A stretch of DNA of 8,864 nt, taken from Candidatus Sulfotelmatobacter sp. Its GTDB lineage: Bacteria > Acidobacteriota > Terriglobia > Terriglobales > Acidobacteriaceae. This document shows positions 1 through 6,853 of the stretch, one piece after another. Position 1 is the first letter of the stretch; each line of letters starts with the position of its first letter. The stretch covers positions 1-8,864 of the forward strand of contig JASICF010000122.1 of NCBI GenBank assembly GCA_030044775.1, written 5' to 3'. A program made the position numbers and the translations under genes. The notes under the pieces are model-generated. The model had not been told where the DNA came from. It worked only from the letters and a program-made list of their open reading frames with translations, and made no database searches.

Positions 1-1177
1 AAGCAAAGGTTACTTCTCCATTGCTAAGACGGCCGCTTTCCGCCTGCGTCGCCTGGCGATCATCGGGATGGACAAATTCCAGATAGGGTTTGGCGAGCAG
101 ATCTTCCCGAGTAAAGCCAAGCAGTGTTTCGAAAGCCGGACTTACATACTTGAAATAGCCGTCGAAGCCGGCGGTGCATAACATATCGATCGAGAGATCA
201 AGAAATCGATTTCCAGTTTCGAGCTGGGAGTAGAGAGAACCGATAAAAACCGTGGTTGCCAAGCCGAGAACAAGAAATACGATTCCCAGGATCCAGACCC
301 AGCGCTCGACCGTCCAGACGCTCTCCTCGAGAACAGCGGTGGGCTTTTCAACCAAAACACCCCAGCCGCTTTCGGTCGTTGGCTGGAATGCAGCGGAAAA
401 CCTAGTGTCCGAGCGCGAAAAAGTTCCGAAACCGGTGCGACTGCGAAGCAATTGTTTGACCGGCTCATACTGGCTGAGATCGATTTCCTGCGAAAAAGGA
501 TCGACCCTCGGACCGGCGGCAAGATGCCCGCCTTGATCCACAACTGAAATCGTCCAACCGCCTTTGAATTTGGTCGCAGCGAGGCTTCGATTGAGCGAGT
601 CCAGAGCAAACGGCGCCATCAGGATGCCGATTGGTTTTCCTGTGTCATCGGTGATTGACACCACGATGGCGGTAACGAGAGGAAAGGGCGGAATGAGGGT
701 TCGATAGACTTCGGAGACGTACGACTTCTGTTGGCCGGCAAAGCCCAGGTACCAGTTGCGAAAGTCGTAGTTGCGATTCAAGAGGCTCGGCTGCGGGGGA
801 TAAATGCCGCGCATGGTGCCATCGAGATCGTAGACGCTGAGGAAGTAGAAGTCGGGACGCAGTCGGCTCGCCTGCTGCAACTGGGAATCAATGTGGGCGA
901 GATCCCGCGCCTCCCAGGCGCGACGGAATGAGTTTCGCGTGGCGACCGATTCCAGGAATGCCTTGCTCTGGCGAAAATGATCATCCAAAAGCTCGGACGA
1001 GACTTTGGCGATTTGACTGCCTTCGGCCGCGGCCTGGGAACGCGCTTCATCGCGCAGCAGGTGGGCCACGAAATACGCAAAAAACGTAAACGGGAGAAGC
1101 ATCAATAGAAGCAAAAACAGATGAAGACGCAATCTGCTCTTGGACGTCCATCTCCCGATTTTTTCCGGTACGTTCAT
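1..1177 (-). CDS. Membrane sensor with dCache-like periplasmic domain and PAS domain (N-terminal part; output domain outside window)
   Basis: The reading frame is open from an ATG at 1177 to the window edge, giving 392 codons without a stop, so the C-terminus and output domain are missing. Residues 1-17 are basic. Residues about 18-41 form a Leu/Phe-rich membrane helix. Residues about 42-290 look like an extracytoplasmic double-Cache ligand-binding domain, with YDLDG at 116-120, a RxWY-like cluster at 140-143 (RNWY) and a SITDDTGKPIG strand-turn near 174-184. Residues about 293-315 form a second membrane helix. A PAS domain begins near 325, with GYFKYVSPAFETLLG at 340-354 and HPDDR at 370-374. 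The start is supported by GAGG five bases upstream; an in-frame TGA lies upstream and no other ATG lies between. The family normally continues into a histidine kinase, GGDEF or similar output module, and which one cannot be seen here. It lies 96 bases downstream of the HD-GYP gene on the same strand, so an operon and functional pairing are likely. The RxWY cluster recalls amino-acid-binding dCache domains, but the rest of that motif is not evident, so no ligand is assigned. Confidence 0.85.
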   Translation of the reverse strand, partial: MNVPEKIGRWTSKSRLRLHLFLLLLMLLPFTFFAYFVAHLLRDEARSQAAAEGSQIAKVSSELLDDHFRQSKAFLESVATRNSFRRAWEARDLAHIDSQLQQASRLRPDFYFLSVYDLDGTMRGIYPPQPSLLNRNYDFRNWYLGFAGQQKSYVSEVYRTLIPPFPLVTAIVVSITDDTGKPIGILMAPFALDSLNRSLAATKFKGGWTISVVDQGGHLAAGPRVDPFSQEIDLSQYEPVKQLLRSRTGFGTFSRSDTRFSAAFQPTTESGWGVLVEKPTAVLEESVWTVERWVWILGIVFLVLGLATTVFIGSLYSQLETGNRFLDLSIDMLCTAGFDGYFKYVSPAFETLLGFTREDLLAKPYLEFVHPDDRQATQAESGRLSNGEVTFA

Positions 1178-1238
1178 CCCAACCTCACGGTTGCACTTTC
1201 TTGCGCCGCGCGTTGTCCGGCGTCGTCGCTCCTGAACT

Positions 1239-1254
1239 CATTGCGCCTGCAATG
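1239..1254. repeat. Perfect 6-bp inverted repeat between the HD-GYP and sensor genes
   Basis: CATTGC, a 4-base spacer (gcct) and GCAATG form a perfect hairpin in the 96-base gap between the two minus-strand genes. The T-rich run (ttttct) follows it only on the plus strand, so it does not look like an intrinsic terminator for the minus-strand operon. It could be an mRNA processing or attenuation hairpin, or chance. Confidence 0.35.
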
Positions 1255-1273
1255 TTTTCTGCTTGCTTCTTGT

Positions 1274-2281
1274 CTAGCGGCTCGCGGCGGCGGCTTTGGC
1301 AAAACCGGTCGTGTCGCGCGCAATCAACTGTTCAAATTCACTGAATATGGCCGGATCCCACCATCCCTTGCTCACTTCCTCCCGCATGGTCTGCATGGCA
1401 TCAGAAATAGAAAGAGCTTTCTTGTACGGACGCTCGGTGGTGAGCGCATCGAACACGTCGACGATTTGCAAGATGCGTGCGGAAACGGGAATTGTTTCCG
1501 CGCGGAGCCCATCGGGATAACCCGAGCCATCGAACTTTTCGTGGTGGTGACGAATAATCGGCAAGACCAGGCGGAAAGACTTCAAGGGAGCGCAGATTCT
1601 TTCGCCGACACTTGGATGCTGGCGGATCACTGCCCATTCGTCTTCGGTAAGCCGCCCTGGCTTTAAAAGAATGGCATCCGGGACGGCGATCTTGCCGACG
1701 TCGTGCACGATACCCGCTCGCTCCAACGCCGTAATTTCTTCTTTAGGGAGCCCCAGGTGCTCACCCAGGCTGGCGGAGTAATTCGCGAGCCGTTCGCAAT
1801 GACCGTGAGTGTACGGATCTTTCCCCTCGATACTGCGCGCCAGGGTAAATAATACCGATTCCGCACGTTCCAACTCATCGGTTCGGAACTTCAACTTCAG
1901 GAGCGATCGTACCCTGGCGAGTAATTCGGTTTGGTCGACCGGGCGGGTCAGAAAATCATCGGCCCCTGACTTGATGCCCTGCAAACGATTGTCCCGGTCG
2001 GAAAAGGCCGTAATGAGTACGACGGGTATTAGGTCCGTTTCGGGGCTGCTCTTGATCCTCTCGCAGACGGCGAAACCGTTGAGCAGCGGCATCATCACGT
2101 CGAGCAGAACGAGATCGATTTGTGAGGTAACCAATTGGCGAAGAGCAGCGGCACCGTCTTCGACGGTGATGACTTTGAATCCTTGCGCCGACAGGAACTC
2201 CTCAAGCAGTTCGCGGTTCGATGGCTGATCGTCCGCAACCAAAATGGTTCCAGTCACCGACTGATGGGACTGAGATCGCAT
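1274..2281 (-). CDS. REC/HD-GYP response regulator, predicted cyclic-di-GMP phosphodiesterase
   Basis: A 335-residue cytoplasmic two-component response regulator (RpfG class). The receiver domain covers about residues 12-128, with the acidic pair D17/D18, phospho-acceptor D61 in LLDVMMP, switch residue T91, and RP at 113-114 where most receivers have KP. A short helical linker (about 130-150) leads to the HD-GYP domain (about 145-325). The domain has THGHCERL at 158-165, the metal-binding HD at 193-194 in VHDVGKIAVPD, QHP at 221-223, HHHEKFDGSGYP at 245-256 and DVFDALTTERPYKK at 275-288. All signature residues for hydrolysing cyclic-di-GMP are present, so catalysis is predicted; enzymatic activity itself is inference. 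The ATG start is preceded by AAGG about nine bases upstream. It ends in TAG and is followed at 96 bases by the dCache-PAS sensor on the same strand, a plausible source of the phospho-signal. Length and domain order are normal for the family. Confidence 0.93.
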   Translation of the reverse strand: MRSQSHQSVTGTILVADDQPSNRELLEEFLSAQGFKVITVEDGAAALRQLVTSQIDLVLLDVMMPLLNGFAVCERIKSSPETDLIPVVLITAFSDRDNRLQGIKSGADDFLTRPVDQTELLARVRSLLKLKFRTDELERAESVLFTLARSIEGKDPYTHGHCERLANYSASLGEHLGLPKEEITALERAGIVHDVGKIAVPDAILLKPGRLTEDEWAVIRQHPSVGERICAPLKSFRLVLPIIRHHHEKFDGSGYPDGLRAETIPVSARILQIVDVFDALTTERPYKKALSISDAMQTMREEVSKGWWDPAIFSEFEQLIARDTTGFAKAAAASR

Positions 2282-2390
2282 TTACCCACACCTTAAGTGT
2301 TGCTTTCGATAACGATTACATGACAGGTAAGAGAATGCTAATTACGGAAGTTATGCAGGAATAACTGTAGGACTAAGTGTAAGGGGAGGG

Positions 2391-2425
2391 CTGACCTAAG
2401 CGGAGGAGTGAGTCGCCTAGGTCAG
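2391..2425 (-). terminator. Hairpin just downstream of the SBBP gene, probable transcript end
   Basis: A 12-bp stem with an 11-base loop (arms 2391-2402 and 2414-2425) begins ten bases after the stop codon of the large SBBP gene. The arms differ at one position. In minus-strand RNA this is a G-U wobble pair, whereas in plus-strand RNA it would be an A-C mismatch, so the hairpin fits the minus strand better. The sequence after it (CCCTCCCC) has no U-tract, so this is not a classic intrinsic terminator. It may end the transcript with a factor or protect its 3' end. The HD-GYP gene starts about 110 bases further on. Confidence 0.55.
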
Positions 2426-2434
2426 CGCTGAGTA

Positions 2435-5400
2435 TTATTGAACGGTCAAGGTTACGGGGACAGTGTGCTGCAGCGAGCCCGAGGTACCGGTTACCGTGAT
2501 GGAAAACGACTGCGGGCTGCCCGTTTGTGGGGCGATGCCCGTTCCGCCGGCGCATCCGGACATGAACAACATGCCCAGAACCAGGAGAACGAGCAGTACG
2601 AGAATTGCCGCTTTCTTCGAGCGCTTCTTGCCGTTCGCCAGCACCATTCCGACTAATCCAAGGCCCTGAACCTGCATCCAGAGACCATTCATTGGTTTCT
2701 GGCGAGCAGGAACGGCAGGCGTGTTCTCAGCGATTGAATCGGTAGTGCTGATGGTCAGGGTTGTGGTCGCCTTCGTGGCGCCCGGAGTGAGAGAAGCGGG
2801 GGAGAAGCTGCAAGTGGCGTGCGCCGGTAATCCGCTGCAAGCCAGAGCGATCTCATTCGGGAACGAGCCGCCGACTGCCGTTGCAGTGAGTGTGTAGGTT
2901 GCGCTCGCTCCAGGCTGGATCGAGCCCTCGATGGCTGAGCTGGACAAACTGAAGTCCGACGCGATCCCAGACAGGGCGATCGTCTGAGGGGAACCGACGG
3001 AACCGGTAACGGTCAAGCTGCCGCTAAGAGTGCCTGTCGCCGTCGGAGTAAATGTAATGTTGACGGTGCAGCTGGCGCCGGCTGCAAGGGTGGCGCCGCA
3101 GTTGTTGGTATCTTTGTAGTCTCCCGCAATCTGCACGCCGCTGAGGCTCAACGAAGCGCCGCCGGAATTCTTGAGAACCACGGCCTGACTCGCGCTTAAC
3201 GTTCCGAGCGGCGTGCTGGAGAATGCAAGGGAGGTTGGGCTCACAACCAGGTCACCCTGGATGCCCGTGCCAGAAAGGCTGACGGTTTGCTGCGTGCTCT
3301 GCGCGCCGCTAGTGAGCGTCAGAACGCCGCTGCGAGTCCCGGCCGCGGTGGGAGTGAATACGACGGTGATCGTGCAGTTCGCTCCGCCGCTGATCAGGCT
3401 GGGGCAGTTGTTAATCTGCGTATAGTCTCCGGTGATCTGAAGGCCATTGATGCTGGCCGCAGCGTTTCCAGTGTTGCTGACAGTAAGCGATTGCGACGCG
3501 CTGGAACCGACCTGCACGCTGGAAAAACTCAAGCTGCTCGAGGTCACCACCAGAGTTCCGGCGGTGCCTGTGCCGGTCAAGTTGACAGTCTGGGTGCTGG
3601 TTTGCGAGTTGTCGCTAACTGTCAGGCTGCCGGTGCGAGTTCCTTCGGCGCTCGGGGTGAAAACCACGCTGATGCTGCACGACGAGCCGGCGGCCAGGGA
3701 ATTGGAACAGGTATTCGTCTGGCTGAAATCGCCGCTGGTTTGGATATTGCCGATGGTTAACGAGGCGTTTCCGGCATTCGTCAATGTTGCCGACTGAGCT
3801 AAGCCGGAGCGCCCGACCGGTGTACTCGAGAAGGTAAGGCTGGCCGGGGCGAGGACGGCATCCGGTGCCGGACTGCCGCTGCTTCCGCCTTCGCCAACTC
3901 CGGATAGGGCAACCGTGTGCGGCGCGCCCGAAGCATCGTCGGCAACCGCAATCGAGCCAGAGCTTGCGCCCTGCGCGCTCGGGGTGAACGTAACCGAGAT
4001 CGTGCAACTGCTGGCTGCAGCCACGCTGCTTCCGCAATCGTTGGTTTGCGCAAAGCTGCCGCTGGCAGTGATCGAGGAAATCGACAGTGCCGCGCTCCCC
4101 ATGTTGCGCAGCAGCACCGTCTGCGGCTGGCTCGTGGAACTCACTGTGGTTGCGGCGAACTGCAAGGAATACGGGGTCAAAGCAACAGCTGGCGCCGATG
4201 CCGGCCCGATCTTGGCGATGAAGGCATCGGTATTTCCGCCGGTTACGGTCTGGAAGGCTCCCTGGGTCGCTGGCAGATCGTCGGAATCGGTCGAACCGGC
4301 GATGTACATGTTGCCATCCGCATCGACTACGATGCCGCTCGGTTCGTCGTCCCCGCTGCCGCCGATGTAAGTAGCGAAGAGCTGGCTGCTGCCGTCAGGA
4401 TCGATTTCGACGAGCATCACATCATCCTGGCTGTCGTAGGCTTCGATCCCATCCACTTCGGCAAACGATGAGCTGCTAGACGACGCCAATACGTAAGCGT
4501 CATTGTTCGCGTCAAGTGTGATCGAAGAAGGAGTCGCATCGTTGTTTGCGCCGAGGAAGGTCGAGTAGGTCAACGCGGATGCTGCCGGATTAAACTTGGT
4601 CACAAACGCGTTGCCACACGCCGAACCCTGCGTTCCAGGATTGCAGATACTCGTGGAAGTTACCGGAAATGTCGTATCGCTGTACGCGCTGCCGGTGATA
4701 TAAGCCGACCCGGAGCCATCCACCGCGATCGACGCGGTAGACACGGTATATCCGCTCGGATCATAGAAATAGGTGGAGTAGTCGAGGCCTCCGGCGCTGT
4801 TGAACTTGCTGACGAAGGCTACAGTGGCATTCTGCTGCGTCGTGTTGGTCGTCGAGTAGCTGCCGGATGTGACCGGGAAATTATAGGTGTTCGTGCTGCC
4901 GGTGACATAGGCGTTGCCGTCGGCGTCCGCGGCGATGGCGTTGATGGTGTTGAAAGGCGAAACCCAGCAGCAGCCGCCTTCCTCGACGTTCGAGTTGCCT
5001 GCGAAGTACGTCGAGTAAACGAGCGACGATCCATCCACGCTGAATTTCGTCAGGAAGCCATAAGTTCCGTAAATCCCGCCCTGGTTCGCCTGAGCAGTGG
5101 CCTGGTACGCGTTGGCCACCGGAAAGTTCTGCGATTGGGTATATCCCGCGACCATCACTTCGCCGGAGTTATCAATCGCGATGCCGGCGGGCTGATCGTA
5201 ATTATTGCCGCCGAGATAGGTTGAGTAGAGGATGGCAGAACCATCCGCGGATATCCTGGTGACAAAGCCGGTAGATGGACCGGGCTGCTGCGACTGATAT
5301 GCATTCACAACCGGGAAGTTACTGGATTGCGTGCTTCCGGTGACATAGACTTCGTTGGCGTTATCTAAAACAAGCGCGACCGCGTAGTCATCGCTGTTGC

Positions 5401-6397
5401 CACCGATGTAATCGGCGTAAACCAGGTTCGATCCTGTGGAATCCAGTTTGGCTACGAAAACGTGGTCGGTGTTCGAGGGAAGCGAGCCCAAAGAAGCGAG
5501 CGGAAAGTCCGCCGAATCCGTATACCCGGCAACGTAGACGTTTCCGGAATTATCAACCGCGATACCGGACGGCTGATCTGCGCCGCTGCCGCCGAGATAA
5601 GTCGAGTACACCAGGACCGGATCGATCACAAGAGGCTTGGTGGCATCGAAGTTCGAAATCTGAAATCCGATATGCGATTCGTCTTTCATCGCATAGCCGC
5701 CTACGACAGGAACGCGTTGTCCGTTCGACTCCTGGTAAACAACCGGGCTCTGGAAGTGAAGTTTCGCGCCATTCACGTCGAGCACGAGGTTGCCCTGCTC
5801 ATCGAGCGAAATCTGGCTGGCGCCGTTGATCTGGAATTGAATCTGCCGCGGATCGGCCTTGGGCGCGACCGCGAAATCGTATTCGAGTTGTTGATGATTG
5901 CCGTAAAAGATGAGATCGATTCCCGGATACACGTTCTTGTAACGGATTTTGCCGTAGGTCGGCACATTCGTGTACCACTTCGATGGATCCTTGCCAATGA
6001 AGTAGTTAACGCGGCCGGATTGTGGATCCTCGCCGACAACTCGCGGATTACTGTTCGCGCCGATCAAGCGGAATTGCAGCGTGGCGCGCGTCGAAGACTG
6101 CGAGCTAGCAGCCTGCGAGCCGTTTTTGTTCGAAGTCGACTCGACACGAGAGGCGCGCAAATTAAGCACCATGGCGCCGGCTGTCAGGAACGTGGTATAG
6201 CCGTGTCCACGAGAAAGAAACTTGACCTGTCCCGCGGCCTGTCCCTGGTTTGCCTCAAACGTCAGCGGCAGATGACCGTAATTCCGGACGGCTTGCGGAG
6301 CCGGCTGCGCGCTCTGCTGAGCAGCGGTCTGCTGCGCCGATACAGATAGCGTTCCGACCGTCACCGCGATAACTATGGCAAATAAGTTGAGTCGCAT
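2435..6397 (-). CDS. Large exported protein with seven SBBP blades, four choice-of-anchor-D modules and an anchored Ig-like tail
   Basis: A 1320-residue secreted protein of unknown specific function. The chosen ATG (6397) gives a clear signal peptide, MRLNLFAIVIAVTVGTLSVSA with cleavage after A21, and is preceded by GGGAG about eight bases upstream. An in-frame ATG 34 codons further upstream would bury the signal peptide and was not used. Residues about 38-260 match the N-terminal domain that commonly precedes SBBP repeats (LTFEANQGQ, then VNYFIGKDPSKW and GIDLIFYGN). Residues about 263-730 contain seven blades beginning YSTYLGG-like, each with IAVDxxGNxYVxG, S/T and DFP signatures, consistent with a beta-propeller. 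Residues about 737-1146 are four roughly 100-residue choice-of-anchor-D (ASPM/HYDIN-like) Ig modules, each with a Cys pair in NC...SC and VxFTP. Residues about 1148-1220 start another Ig-like fold, interrupted by a basic-hydrophobic-MSGC segment (about 1239-1285) before the last strands (to 1320). Such proteins are usually envelope or secreted, perhaps in adhesion or polymer binding; this is inference. No catalytic motif was seen. Confidence 0.9.
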   Translation of the reverse strand: MRLNLFAIVIAVTVGTLSVSAQQTAAQQSAQPAPQAVRNYGHLPLTFEANQGQAAGQVKFLSRGHGYTTFLTAGAMVLNLRASRVESTSNKNGSQAASSQSSTRATLQFRLIGANSNPRVVGEDPQSGRVNYFIGKDPSKWYTNVPTYGKIRYKNVYPGIDLIFYGNHQQLEYDFAVAPKADPRQIQFQINGASQISLDEQGNLVLDVNGAKLHFQSPVVYQESNGQRVPVVGGYAMKDESHIGFQISNFDATKPLVIDPVLVYSTYLGGSGADQPSGIAVDNSGNVYVAGYTDSADFPLASLGSLPSNTDHVFVAKLDSTGSNLVYADYIGGNSDDYAVALVLDNANEVYVTGSTQSSNFPVVNAYQSQQPGPSTGFVTRISADGSAILYSTYLGGNNYDQPAGIAIDNSGEVMVAGYTQSQNFPVANAYQATAQANQGGIYGTYGFLTKFSVDGSSLVYSTYFAGNSNVEEGGCCWVSPFNTINAIAADADGNAYVTGSTNTYNFPVTSGSYSTTNTTQQNATVAFVSKFNSAGGLDYSTYFYDPSGYTVSTASIAVDGSGSAYITGSAYSDTTFPVTSTSICNPGTQGSACGNAFVTKFNPAASALTYSTFLGANNDATPSSITLDANNDAYVLASSSSSSFAEVDGIEAYDSQDDVMLVEIDPDGSSQLFATYIGGSGDDEPSGIVVDADGNMYIAGSTDSDDLPATQGAFQTVTGGNTDAFIAKIGPASAPAVALTPYSLQFAATTVSSTSQPQTVLLRNMGSAALSISSITASGSFAQTNDCGSSVAAASSCTISVTFTPSAQGASSGSIAVADDASGAPHTVALSGVGEGGSSGSPAPDAVLAPASLTFSSTPVGRSGLAQSATLTNAGNASLTIGNIQTSGDFSQTNTCSNSLAAGSSCSISVVFTPSAEGTRTGSLTVSDNSQTSTQTVNLTGTGTAGTLVVTSSSLSFSSVQVGSSASQSLTVSNTGNAAASINGLQITGDYTQINNCPSLISGGANCTITVVFTPTAAGTRSGVLTLTSGAQSTQQTVSLSGTGIQGDLVVSPTSLAFSSTPLGTLSASQAVVLKNSGGASLSLSGVQIAGDYKDTNNCGATLAAGASCTVNITFTPTATGTLSGSLTVTGSVGSPQTIALSGIASDFSLSSSAIEGSIQPGASATYTLTATAVGGSFPNEIALACSGLPAHATCSFSPASLTPGATKATTTLTISTTDSIAENTPAVPARQKPMNGLWMQVQGLGLVGMVLANGKKRSKKAAILVLLVLLVLGMLFMSGCAGGTGIAPQTGSPQSFSITVTGTSGSLQHTVPVTLTVQ
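2552..2611 (-). other. Internal transmembrane / lipobox-like segment of the SBBP protein
   Basis: This encodes residues about 1263-1282 of the SBBP protein. The stretch AAILVLLVLLVLGMLFMSGC is preceded by the basic run KKRSKK and followed by AGG. The order basic, hydrophobic, M-S-G-C resembles a lipoprotein signal peptide, but it sits almost at the C-terminus. A weaker hydrophobic stretch (about residues 1239-1254, bases 2636-2683) precedes it, so a two-helix membrane hairpin is possible. The most likely role is retention in a membrane. Confidence 0.6.
2960..4189 (-). repeat. Four tandem choice-of-anchor-D (HYDIN/ASPM-like) coding repeats
   Basis: Four modules of about 100 codons each begin with a LxPxSLxFSS-like strand. 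They continue with LxNxGxAxLxI and a GDF/GDYxxTNxC...SC segment, then VxFTPxAxGxxSGxLxV, and end in LSGxG. The two conserved cysteines in each unit could form a disulfide. The copies have diverged in sequence, so this is an old expansion and not a recent DNA duplication. Confidence 0.85.
4208..5611 (-). repeat. Seven tandem SBBP beta-propeller coding repeats
   Basis: Blades begin at about residues 263, 326, 390, 460, 539, 610 and 674 of the protein, each at a YSTYLGG-like motif. Spacing is 63-79 residues, the longer ones carrying loop insertions (for example a GGCC segment in blade 4 and a C...C loop in blade 6). Seven copies would fit one closed seven-bladed propeller, which is inferred from the repeat count. 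Confidence 0.85.
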
Positions 6398-6405
6398 TTG
6401 AGTTT

Positions 6406-6449
6406 CTCCCGTGTTCAAAGTTTGGGGAGGGCGCCGCCGAAGCGGCACC
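6406..6449 (-). promoter_or_regulatory. SBBP gene leader: C(UUCG)G hairpin plus possible anti-Shine-Dalgarno
   Basis: In minus-strand RNA, 6449-6430 folds as GGUGCCGC-UUCG-GCGGCGCC. This is eight pairs (one G-U) closed by the very stable UUCG tetraloop. The pairing is better on this strand than on the plus strand, where the wobble becomes an A-C mismatch. Directly next to it, CUCCC (6429-6425) can pair with the ribosome site GGGAG (6410-6406) across a 14-base loop. Start codon is at 6397. Control of translation by this fold is inference. Confidence 0.45.
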
Positions 6450-6701
6450 TGTGATAATGCAGCGGGCTTTCCAAACCAGCGAAAATTAGTCTTTTTCAAT
6501 CAAGCTGATTGTTATGTGAAACTTAGAGGCTCTTCTTCAGTGACTGACAGGTCAACGTTCGTGGCACTTATGTCTGCTATTTGGATTTTGTCTGATCCTG
6601 AGAATTGTGGCGCAGCGAGGTAATACGTTACCTTGAGTCGCTTTGCACGGGGAAACTAACAATCCCGGTTACCATCCTCGTAAAGATACATACGGCTTTT
6701 C

Positions 6702-6730
6702 TTGACCCACGATGGTTTCCCTGAGTTAAT
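6702..6730 (+). promoter_or_regulatory. Candidate sigma-70-type promoter for the small ORF / NtrC-type gene
   Basis: TTGACC (6702-6707, five of six consensus bases) is followed after 17 bases by GTTAAT (6725-6730, four of six). Transcription would start near 6737 and give a leader of about 120 bases before the small ORF and 260 bases before the activator gene. Confidence 0.4.
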
Positions 6731-6779
6731 CTGTGATTACTTTCTGTTTCCCTGCGGTGGGAACAACTGACAAAGGATC

Positions 6780-6845
6780 GGACGGGGTGGGTAAATCATC
6801 CGTCCATACAGGCGAGCGCAGTAACGGCTCGCGCACCTCGGGGTG
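6780..6845 (+). promoter_or_regulatory. Cluster of three hairpins in the leader of the NtrC-type gene
   Basis: Three adjacent inverted repeats lie between the candidate promoter and the activator gene. The first pairs GGACGG (6780-6785) with CCGTCC (6800-6805), extended by three more pairs past a bulged G with a GGTAAAT loop. The second pairs GCGAGC (6812-6817) with GCTCGC (6827-6832). The third pairs CACC (6834-6837) with GGTG (6842-6845). It does not match any riboswitch class I can recognise, including the cyclic-di-GMP aptamers. The last hairpin ends immediately before the ribosome site of the small ORF. Confidence 0.35.
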
Positions 6846-6853
6846 GGAGTACG

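Larger units (their letters stand above)
6398..6853. other. Divergent intergenic region between the SBBP gene and the sigma-54 activator gene
   Basis: No convincing long gene lies here; the open frames are short, lack ribosome sites and have no recognisable composition. The left end holds the SBBP leader hairpin. The right part holds a candidate plus-strand promoter and a hairpin cluster. Between about 6450 and 6700 I see no clear element. No minus-strand promoter for the SBBP gene better than three matches per hexamer was found. Confidence 0.6.

Noticed and set aside
142..1080. Minus-strand ORFs of 155 and 100 codons within the first kilobase
   Set aside because: They lie in other frames of the truncated dCache-PAS sensor, whose frame is open throughout and has TM and PAS features.
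1185..1241. 18-codon minus-strand ORF just before the sensor gene
   Set aside because: Too short and without a convincing ribosome site; the product shows no features. Coupling to the sensor start cannot be excluded but is unsupported.
3287..4471. Long plus-strand ORFs opposite the SBBP gene
   Set aside because: They are antisense shadows of the GC-rich Ig-like and propeller repeats; the minus frame has clear domain content and continuous homology-like repeats.
6398..6499. Upstream ATG at 6499 extending the SBBP protein by 34 residues
   Set aside because: It would place a basic, non-hydrophobic segment before the clear signal peptide; the ATG at 6397 has a good ribosome site and begins the signal peptide exactly.
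6553..6580. TGGCAC...TGC resembling a sigma-54 promoter on the plus strand
   Set aside because: The GG to GC spacing is 11 bases and not the required 10, and it lies more than 400 bases from the gene.
6780..6850. Cyclic-di-GMP riboswitch, suggested by the nearby c-di-GMP gene
   Set aside because: The conserved aptamer motifs are not present in the hairpin cluster.
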